Notes under the pieces: generated by a model
Databases searched by the model: none
The model's input: only the letters and a program-made list of their open reading frames with translations
Told to the model about the DNA's origin: nothing
Assembly: GCF_038002965.1 (NCBI RefSeq)
Contig: NZ_JBBOOE010000001.1
Coordinates: 884,001 to 948,000, forward strand
Length of the DNA: 64,000 nucleotides
From: Robertmurraya sp. FSL R5-0851
Lineage (GTDB): Bacteria > Bacillota > Bacilli > Bacillales > Cytobacillaceae
Reading direction: 5' to 3'
Shown: positions 58,765 to 64,000 of the stretch, in pieces
How positions within the stretch are numbered: the first letter of the stretch is position 1
Layout of the letters: every line of letters begins with the position of its first letter
Made by a program: the position numbers and the translations under genes

Positions 58765-59499
58765 CTGGAGAAATATATTGATCTAAACTGCGATATGGGA
58801 GAAAGCTTTGGCCTGTATAAGTATGGTGCTGATGAGGAGCTCATGCCATTAATAAGCTCGGCTAATATTGCGTGTGGTTTTCATGCGGGGGACCCACATG
58901 TCATGCGCGAGTCTGTCGAGTTGGCCGTTCAATATGGTGTAAGGGTGGTAGCGCATGTAGGATTACCCGATAGATTAGGCTTTGGTCGTCGTGAAATGAA
59001 AGTTAAGCCACAAGAGATCTACGATTATACTCTTTATCAGCTCGGAGCTCTTACTAGTTTCTTGCAAAAGAGTCATACATCATTGTCTCATATTAAACCG
59101 CATGGTGCTCTTTATATGATGACAGCTGAAAAAAGAGAGCTAGCGGAAGTAACGGTGGAAGCCGTTTTGGACTTCAATCGTGAAATTGAGATCTATACAT
59201 TACCAAATTCAGAGCTTTATCATGCGGCAAAGGAAGCAAAATTAAAGGTAGTGAGCGAATATTTTGCTGATCGACCGTATGTGAATAATTATGTGAAAAT
59301 GTTCGGCTGGACATTAGAGGAAATTGGACAGCCAAACACAATGGCCAAAAGAGCTTTGCAGTTGTTGGAGGAAAGCCCTGTTGAAACGATTTGTGTGCAT
59401 AGTGATACGCCTAATGCACCAGCAATTATGAGATCGGTTCGAGAAGCCTTATTAGAAAAGGGCTGGCAAATAGGAAGGAAATCGTTAATAGTTAAGTAA
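58765..59499 (+). CDS. pxpA: LamB/YcsF-family protein (5-oxoprolinase subunit A-like)
   Basis: The 244-residue protein is full length only if it starts at CTG 58765 (or ATT 58762), since the conserved N-terminus EKYIDLNCDMGESFGLYKYG lies before the first ATG. AGGGAGG is seven bases before that CTG. Other motifs: SSANIACGFHAGDPHVM (about 31-47), VAHVGLPDRLGFGRREM and HIKPHGALYMM. PxpA acts with PxpB and PxpC to open 5-oxoproline using ATP; those partners are absent here. It is the last gene of the guanidine-riboswitch operon, 62 bases behind UAAP2. Role in this setting is unknown. Confidence 0.82.
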   Translation: MEKYIDLNCDMGESFGLYKYGADEELMPLISSANIACGFHAGDPHVMRESVELAVQYGVRVVAHVGLPDRLGFGRREMKVKPQEIYDYTLYQLGALTSFLQKSHTSLSHIKPHGALYMMTAEKRELAEVTVEAVLDFNREIEIYTLPNSELYHAAKEAKLKVVSEYFADRPYVNNYVKMFGWTLEEIGQPNTMAKRALQLLEESPVETICVHSDTPNAPAIMRSVREALLEKGWQIGRKSLIVK

Positions 59500-59595
59500 G
59501 TTGAAAATTCCTTCTATATGAAGATAATAAAGAAATAACAAGCACCAAAGTATAATCGCTAATATGAGAAGTGAGTGTTTTAATAGTTTCTTCAT
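59485..59595 (-). CDS. Possible small single-helix membrane peptide
   Basis: A 36-codon frame reads MKKLLKHSLLILAIILW then CLLFLYYLHIEGIFNLLNY. A basic start followed by one hydrophobic helix is the pattern of small membrane peptides, but there is no clear ribosome binding site. It overlaps the 3' end of the pxpA-like gene by 15 bases. Confidence 0.3.
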   Translation of the reverse strand: MKKLLKHSLLILAIILWCLLFLYYLHIEGIFNLLNY

Positions 59596-59669
59596 AATAT
59601 TAGTTTGGAAAGTAATGTTAGAAATATTCCAAACTACATGAGAATTTTTTACTGTTACCAACTAGCATA

Positions 59670-59706
59670 TGAAAAGGTGTCAGACATAGATTCTGACACC
59701 TTTTTG
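59670..59706. terminator. Bidirectional terminator
   Basis: AAAAGGTGTCAG pairs with CTGACACCTTTTT around a 9-base loop. Confidence 0.8.
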
Positions 59707-59738
59707 ATTCTCTATTTTTTCACTTGTCTAAATACCCA

Positions 59739-60542
59739 TTAAATCATTTCTTTCTTTTCATACGCAGGTACCCATGAAGCATGGTTATATCCCTTCTCTG
59801 TTGGATATTCTGTATAAATTGGATTCCCACCAGCATTTTTAATCGCTGCGATAATGTTTTGTGAATAAGATACTGGAATGACAACATCATCTACGGCATG
59901 AAATGCCCAAATAGGTTTATTTACAAGCTGTGAGGCTTGAGTCGGATCTCCACCACCAGCAATTGGTACCATGGCAGCAAATAGGTCAGGATATCTTATA
60001 TTTAGATTGAAAGTACCAAATCCACCTTGAGACAATCCAGTAGAGTATAGTCGTTTGCTATCAATATTATATTCACTTCTAACCTTTTGAAGAATGTCGT
60101 AGGCAGTACCTAAGTCTTGAGAGAACTCGAACACTCTGCTTAGATTAATATTATTATTTGTGTCTCTAGTGATTCCAAACCCACCATCGTGTACATTACG
60201 GGCTTGAGGGGCAAGGACAAAAGCTTGATGCTTTGCTTGATTTTCAGGAGCTGCCCAAATTACCGCACCATCATTGGCTAAAATTTGTTTTTCGTTATCA
60301 TTGCCTCGCTCTCCTCCTCCATGCAGGAACAGGACTAGCGGGTACGAATTTGATGGATCGTAATTTTCAGGTACATAAAGGCGATAAGGCATGTTATTGT
60401 AGGTGAAACTTAGGAACTTTGAAGCGATATCTTCTTTGGTTGTGAATGTATAAGTGAACGTGGATACCTTACTTTTTGCACCATTACTAACTTCGTTTGC
60501 AATACTATTGTTCTTAACTTCTATTAACATAGTAAAATACAA
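59739..60542 (-). CDS. Alpha/beta-hydrolase esterase (PHB-depolymerase/prolyl-oligopeptidase-like)
   Basis: The 267-residue enzyme has YPLVLFLHGGGERGNDNEKQI (oxyanion hole HGGG, about 70-90), the nucleophile motif GLSQGGFG (Ser near 172), an Asp in FHAVDDVVIPVS (about 215) and a final catalytic His in GYNHASW. It belongs to the family of secreted esterases with a preceding beta-sandwich. Here only about 45 residues precede the catalytic domain and there is no signal peptide, so the gene may have lost its 5' part. A cre-like site lies 15 bases upstream of the start. Substrate likely a carbohydrate or polyester ester. Confidence 0.75.
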   Translation of the reverse strand: MYFTMLIEVKNNSIANEVSNGAKSKVSTFTYTFTTKEDIASKFLSFTYNNMPYRLYVPENYDPSNSYPLVLFLHGGGERGNDNEKQILANDGAVIWAAPENQAKHQAFVLAPQARNVHDGGFGITRDTNNNINLSRVFEFSQDLGTAYDILQKVRSEYNIDSKRLYSTGLSQGGFGTFNLNIRYPDLFAAMVPIAGGGDPTQASQLVNKPIWAFHAVDDVVIPVSYSQNIIAAIKNAGGNPIYTEYPTEKGYNHASWVPAYEKKEMI

Positions 60543-60556
60543 GGCTAATCATAGAA

Positions 60557-60570
60557 TATAAGCGCTTTCA
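60557..60570 (-). promoter_or_regulatory. cre-like CcpA site
   Basis: On the minus strand TGAAAGCGCTTATA matches the catabolite-responsive element TGWAANCGNTNWCA with one mismatch. It lies just before the esterase gene. Confidence 0.45.
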
Positions 60571-60629
60571 TAAAAAGATAGCCTTTTTCCTTTTTTCTTA
60601 GGAAAAAGTTTGCGAATCCTATTAAAACA

Positions 60630-60668
60630 GGAAAGAGCTACATTTTCATGCAGCTCCTTTATAAAAAA
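60630..60668 (-). terminator. Terminator of the PadR-DUF1129 unit
   Basis: GAGCTACAT pairs with ATGCAGCTC (one mismatch) around TTTC. On the minus strand the stem is followed by TTTCCTGTTTTAAT. Confidence 0.55.
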
Positions 60669-60688
60669 GGGTTCTATTCTCCTGGTAG

Positions 60689-61360
60689 TTAAGACTCAAT
60701 TTTTTTCACTCCATACCCGACGATCCAAATGATGCAACCGCATAAAAGGGAGATCCACCAAGAAAGGGAAAAGGAAGGTCCAACCTCTGGCATAAGTTTA
60801 CTAACAGCAATGATTATACCCATTGATACACTCCCATAAATTCCTGCTTTTATCATATCCTTTTTATTATTCTGCTTTTCAAGGAAGAGTGAGTCCTTAA
60901 TAATTTTAAAAATATACCAAACTCCAAAGGAAATACTAGCTAAAATTACGCAAATAACAATGATAGAGGTAAGCGGATATACCGTTGTGGTTATTTCTTT
61001 GAATTGGGACCCTATAAGAATAACGATAGAACGTATGATTAACATATAACTTATGATATTTAATGCAAGACCACTTATGAATGGAAGTGCTTGACGCTTT
61101 TTTTCCTTAGGAAGGTTCTCGATGATCTCATCAGCGTACTGCTTAGGATTTAGACCAAAGATATCTTTGGCTGTTTTACCTTCGTTTTGAGCCTCTAATA
61201 AATGATCGAGCATTTCCATTAACACTTCCTCCGACTGTTGCTCCGAAAGGGTTAACTGCAGTCGAATGTATACCAGCATGTCACTATAATATTTTTCGTT
61301 CTCTTTGGTTAATCTGTCGCGCTTTCGATTATTTTCTTCAATCAGTTGCTTTGCTTTCAT
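60689..61360 (-). CDS. DUF1129/DUF1700-like membrane protein
   Basis: The 223-residue protein has a soluble helical N-terminal region (about 1-90: EKYYSDMLVYIRLQL, EEVLMEMLDHLLEAQNEGKTAKDIFGLNPKQYADEI) and four membrane helices afterwards. The EML.HL.EAQ.EGK.A.DIFG motif is typical of DUF1129/DUF1700 proteins, which are nearly always encoded beside a PadR regulator in Firmicutes. The gene overlaps the PadR gene by 23 bases. Function unknown; envelope-stress roles are suspected for related pairs. Confidence 0.75.
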   Translation of the reverse strand: MKAKQLIEENNRKRDRLTKENEKYYSDMLVYIRLQLTLSEQQSEEVLMEMLDHLLEAQNEGKTAKDIFGLNPKQYADEIIENLPKEKKRQALPFISGLALNIISYMLIIRSIVILIGSQFKEITTTVYPLTSIIVICVILASISFGVWYIFKIIKDSLFLEKQNNKKDMIKAGIYGSVSMGIIIAVSKLMPEVGPSFSLSWWISLLCGCIIWIVGYGVKKIES

Positions 61361-61688
61361 GATTATTCCTCCTTTGAAATAAAGAATGAACGGGAAGAAA
61401 AACCTGCTCCCACTCTAATGCGATAGTTTCTAGCGTCTCTTTTCCAGCATCTGTTAGATAATAATACTTTCGATTTGGTCCGGATTCAGACGGCTTCATT
61501 TCTCCCCGAATGAGACTGTTTTTTTGAAGTCGAAGAAGAACAGGATAGATGGTTCCTTCACTCACATCACTTAAACCAATGTCTTGGAGCTTTTTGGAAA
61601 GTTCATAACCATAAACAGCTTCCTTCTCGATTACCGCTAAAACGCAGCCATCCATAATCCCTTTTAATAACTGACTTCGAAAAGACAT
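61338..61688 (-). CDS. PadR-family transcriptional regulator
   Basis: The 116-residue regulator has the PadR winged helix: LLKGIMDGCVLAVIEKEAVYGYELSKKLQDIG, SEGTIYPVLLRLQKNSLIRGE and GPNRKYYYLTDAGKETL. It is of the short PadR-s1 type without a long C-terminal domain. ATG 61688 is preferred; a longer frame upstream has no support. Just before it lie a good promoter and an inverted-repeat operator, so it probably regulates itself and the DUF1129 gene. Confidence 0.87.
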   Translation of the reverse strand: MSFRSQLLKGIMDGCVLAVIEKEAVYGYELSKKLQDIGLSDVSEGTIYPVLLRLQKNSLIRGEMKPSESGPNRKYYYLTDAGKETLETIALEWEQVFLPVHSLFQRRNNHESKATD

Positions 61689-61739
61689 AAAGCATACCCA
61701 CTTCCTGGTACTTTGCATAACAAGGTAGCTAATGAAAAA

Positions 61740-61768
61740 ATAACTACTTTGTTATACATGGTAGTTAT
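61740..61768 (-). promoter_or_regulatory. Candidate PadR operator
   Basis: ATAACTAC and GTAGTTAT form an inverted repeat separated by 13 bases, directly after the -10 of the PadR promoter. PadR operators in Gram-positives often read ATAC/ATGT or TAC-N-GTA inverted repeats, consistent with this. Confidence 0.55.
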
Positions 61769-61772
61769 TTTT

Positions 61773-61801
61773 ATTGTAAGTAATTGGTTATTATTTGTCA
61801 A
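61773..61801 (-). promoter_or_regulatory. Sigma-A promoter of the PadR unit
   Basis: On the minus strand TTGACA (61796-61801) and TACAAT (61773-61778) are separated by 17 bases; near consensus. Confidence 0.7.
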
Positions 61802-61918
61802 TATGGAAAAAAACCTTGCTGTTTTTAGGTTATATTTACATGTATAGATTCTTGTTTTTACGGAGACATTTTGGCAGTATAAGAGAGGATTATAACTAGT
61901 TTGATCGGAGGAAATGAA

Positions 61919-62254
61919 ATGGCTAATTTGCCAAATTGTCCAAAGTGCCAATCGGAATACACATACGAAGATGGTCCATTATATATATGCCCAGAGTGTG
62001 GACATGAATGGACTGCAGAAAGTGAAATAAGTGAAGAGCAAAAGGTAGTGAAGGATGCAAATGGGAATGTACTAAACGACGGTGACACTGTTTCCGTTAT
62101 TAAGGATTTAAAAGTAAAGGGCTCGTCATCAGTGATTAAGATCGGTACGAAGGTGAAAAATATTCGTCTTGTTGAAGGCGATCATGATATTGATTGTAAA
62201 ATTGATGGATTTGGTGCCATGCAGTTAAAATCAGAATTTGTAAAGAAAGTATAG
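61919..62254 (+). CDS. PhnA/YjdM-family zinc-ribbon protein
   Basis: The 111-residue protein has an N-terminal zinc ribbon (CPKC at about 7-10 and CPEC at about 27-30) and a beta-rich PhnA domain: [37 protein letters not shown] in parts, then [20 protein letters not shown]. Named for a historical link to alkylphosphonate use, its true role is unclear. ATG 61919 follows GGAGGAAATGAA. Monocistronic. Confidence 0.87.
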   Translation: MANLPNCPKCQSEYTYEDGPLYICPECGHEWTAESEISEEQKVVKDANGNVLNDGDTVSVIKDLKVKGSSSVIKIGTKVKNIRLVEGDHDIDCKIDGFGAMQLKSEFVKKV

Positions 62255-62402
62255 CATAAGAATGGATTGATTAAAGCCGTATAATACATATTTGTGGTAT
62301 TTACTGGATATATAAGGATATACTAGTAGTAAGGGAACATCCATATGGTCTTCTAGTTCTCATTTGTAGAAGGCAAGAGACCCTTAGGAAGGATGGCCAA
62401 AA

Positions 62403-62771
62403 ATGACAGTAATCGGTTACCAAGCTCAAGTAGCAGATGGAATTAGAAAAAAAGGAATCAAAAGAATGAACTCCTTTTTTAAAACACCTGAAGAAGCAGT
62501 AGAAGAGGCTTTTTCTTTAAAGGAAAAGTTGGATTCAAGATACAAAAATAAAATCAAGTGGGATTATAATAAGAAAATTACAGGTACACTTGAAAAAATG
62601 AAGATACTTAAGGGGTATTTAGATGGAGATGAAGATTCTAGTGCTTTTTATCTTCAGATCACTACCTCAGAGATTCAGAGAAATTTAATATTAGCTTCTC
62701 CTAGTAAGCCCAAAAAGTTTACTGCGAATGACAAAAAAGTGATGACTAAAGTAGCTAAAATATTTGTATAA
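62403..62771 (+). CDS. Hypothetical soluble basic protein
   Basis: I do not recognise this 122-residue protein. It is Lys-rich without membrane helices or Cys. Segments are MTVIGYQAQVADGIRKKGIKR, an EEAVEEAFSLKEKLDSRY helix and SAFYLQITTSEIQRNLILAS. TTAGGAAGGATGG precedes the ATG. Neighbours give no hint. Confidence 0.6.
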   Translation: MTVIGYQAQVADGIRKKGIKRMNSFFKTPEEAVEEAFSLKEKLDSRYKNKIKWDYNKKITGTLEKMKILKGYLDGDEDSSAFYLQITTSEIQRNLILASPSKPKKFTANDKKVMTKVAKIFV

Positions 62772-62967
62772 TTTTTTTCCTATGTGGTTGGAGAATATAT
62801 GTAATTAATACTTATCATTGTTTTATTGCTCATAACCTGTTATTCTTAGAAAGAATTATTTTTGTTCGGTCTGTAAGGAAAAAATAGTGAAAGCTTTTTC
62901 GCCTTTGATTTCTCATTGAGCAATGATAGTATTATATTGTGGAGTATTCCACGCAGGAGGAAACAAC

Positions 62968-63168
62968 ATGCAACAAGGTACAGTAAAATGGTTTAATGCA
63001 GAAAAAGGCTTCGGTTTTATCGAGATTCAAGGTGGAGAAGATGTATTTGTTCACTTCTCAGCGATTCAAGGTGAAGGATTTAAATCTTTAGACGAAGGTC
63101 AAAAGGTTACTTTTGATACTGAGCAAGGTCAACGTGGACTTCAAGCTACTAACGTAAAAAAAGCATAA
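62968..63168 (+). CDS. Cold-shock protein (CspB-like)
   Basis: The 66-residue single-domain protein has the two nucleic acid-binding motifs KGFGFIEI (RNP1, about 13-20) and VFVHFSAI (RNP2, about 26-33), starting [13 protein letters not shown]. It binds single-stranded RNA or DNA and aids translation at low temperature. ATG 62968 follows GCAGGAGG; the gap of nearly 200 bases upstream gives space for the long leader typical of csp genes. Terminator follows. Confidence 0.93.
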   Translation: MQQGTVKWFNAEKGFGFIEIQGGEDVFVHFSAIQGEGFKSLDEGQKVTFDTEQGQRGLQATNVKKA

Positions 63169-63183
63169 ATATCATATAAGAAG

Positions 63184-63217
63184 AAACAGATGGTAAACTA
63201 ACCATCTGTTTTTTTAT
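63184..63217 (+). terminator. Rho-independent terminator of the csp gene
   Basis: AAACAGATGG pairs with CCATCTGTTT, followed by further T residues. Confidence 0.8.
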
Positions 63218-63234
63218 ATCTTTAATATAAATAA

Positions 63235-63270
63235 GTAGTGCTAAAACCTTTATGGTTTCAGCACCACTTT
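63235..63270. terminator. Terminator of the chemotaxis receptor gene
   Basis: AGTAGTGCTAAAACC pairs with GGTTTCAGCACCACT (small bulges); A- and T-rich flanks on either side. Confidence 0.65.
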
Positions 63271-63272
63271 TA

Positions 63273-64000
63273 TTATTCATACACTTTAAATGTATTAACC
63301 ATTGCTTGAAGGTCTTCAGCCATTTTTGCTAACGAGTGTGCGGAAGCTGTGATTTCTTCCATCGAAGCAAGTTGTTCCTCAGCTCCAGCAGCCACCGTTT
63401 GGGAACCTGATGAAGATTCTTCGGTTTTCATAGAGATATCAAATATACCCATGGCAACCTGCTCCACGCTTGAAGATAACTGCTTAACAGCGGCAGAAAC
63501 TTCAACCGATTGTCTTGATACGTCCGCTGCAGAATGAAGAATTTTCTCAAAAGATTTACCAGTATCATTAATTAGTACAAGACCAGTTTGTACTTCCGTT
63601 GTACATTTATCCATTGATACAACTGCATTGGAGGTACTGCTTTGGATATCATGTATTAAATGTGTAATTTGTTCAGCAGAACGTCGAGATTCCTCAGCTA
63701 ATTTTCTTACTTCATCAGCCACCACAGCGAAGCCTTTTCCATGTTCCCCAGCTCTCGCAGCTTCAATAGCTGCATTTAAAGCAAGTAAGTTTGTTTGGTC
63801 TGATATTCCGGAGATAACAGCTAAGATTTTCTCTATCTCAGAAGAACGTTCTCCTAAGTCCTTAATAATACCAGATGACGTTTGTACGGTTTCGTTGATA
63901 GATCCCATTTGATCTATGGTTTTTTTAAGTGCGATATTTCCTTTTTCTGATTCTTCGGTTGTTACATTTGAATGATCAGAAACTTGCGTAATCGAATCCG
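63273..64000 (-). CDS. Methyl-accepting chemotaxis protein, C-terminal part
   Basis: The frame is open to the right window edge, so only the last about 242 residues are seen. The signalling tip [47 protein letters not shown] (in parts) is the hallmark of all MCPs and contacts CheA/CheW. The flanking helices with Ser/Glu-rich coiled coil and a final [25 protein letters not shown] complete the cytoplasmic domain. The membrane and sensing parts lie outside the window. Ligand unknown. Confidence 0.93.
   Translation of the reverse strand, partial: DSITQVSDHSNVTTEESEKGNIALKKTIDQMGSINETVQTSSGIIKDLGERSSEIEKILAVISGISDQTNLLALNAAIEAARAGEHGKGFAVVADEVRKLAEESRRSAEQITHLIHDIQSSTSNAVVSMDKCTTEVQTGLVLINDTGKSFEKILHSAADVSRQSVEVSAAVKQLSSSVEQVAMGIFDISMKTEESSSGSQTVAAGAEEQLASMEEITASAHSLAKMAEDLQAMVNTFKVYE

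Noticed and set aside
1..64000. CRISPR arrays, tRNA and rRNA genes, prophage or integrative element
   Set aside because: No regularly spaced direct repeats, no cloverleaf or rRNA-like stretches and no phage structural or integrase genes were seen on either strand.

Overview
The window looks like chromosomal DNA of a low-GC, endospore-type Bacillaceae bacterium. It uses strong GGAGG ribosome binding sites and frequent TTG/GTG starts. It carries Bacillus-type regulation (T-box, glycine and guanidine-I riboswitches, PurR, CodY, BirA and ARG boxes) and families such as YesL/DUF624, YuzF/DUF2642, CBO0543, YocH-like 3D-LysM and YkuD. I see no rRNA, tRNA, CRISPR array or prophage. One insertion sequence, two MITE-like elements and a family of degenerate short palindromes populate the gaps between genes.

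Layout. 1-10 kb: a Yellow/MRJP-type propeller protein, a small membrane protein, a glycine riboswitch controlling an APC-family amino acid permease, an SLC45-like MFS transporter, an Old Yellow Enzyme, an OFA-family antiporter, a DUF624 protein, a HAD phosphatase and a LacI-type regulator cut off by a repeat element. 10-16 kb: cell-envelope genes, namely a LysM/beta-propeller protein, a 3D-LysM protein, a LysM/YkuD L,D-transpeptidase, a NAGPA-type phosphodiester glycosidase and a GT2-GtrA fusion. 16-23 kb: a DnaQ-BRCT nuclease, an RNA/DNA methyltransferase, an AAA ATPase, two GNAT acetyltransferases and several small membrane proteins, one of them frameshifted. 23-29 kb: a nucleoside uptake and salvage operon (nupNOPQ-like ABC transporter, a YuiH-like molybdoenzyme, a nucleoside phosphorylase) behind CodY-like and PurR-like sites. 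30-35 kb: a DUF1906 protein, an M20 amidohydrolase and an artPQR-like arginine-type ABC transporter behind an ARG-box-like palindrome.

35-45 kb: Mn-catalase with a DUF2642 partner, a homocysteine S-methyltransferase, the T-box-controlled second threonyl-tRNA synthetase followed by a stretch of decayed genes, then a TetR-MMPL pair. 45-50 kb: a large RND pump and a complete IS4-family element. 50-54 kb: bioY-bioB behind a BirA operator, a methyltransferase and signal peptidase I. 54-59.5 kb: the most notable unit, a guanidine-I (ykkC) riboswitch followed by a nitrate/taurine-type ABC transporter, both urea-carboxylase-associated DUF1989 proteins (the carboxyguanidine deiminase pair) and a LamB/YcsF (PxpA-like) protein. 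No guanidine/urea carboxylase or allophanate hydrolase lies in the window. 59.5-64 kb: an esterase, a PadR-DUF1129 pair, a PhnA/YjdM-like protein, a cold-shock protein and the C-terminal part of a chemotaxis receptor running off the right edge.

Several loci show decay by frameshift, in-frame stop or truncation: an HD-GYP relic, the LacI C-terminus, a histidine kinase lacking its ATP lobe, a DUF2294 gene and CBO0543-like genes. This suggests active gene loss around repeats. All functional calls rest on sequence motifs and family recognition by eye; no search was run.
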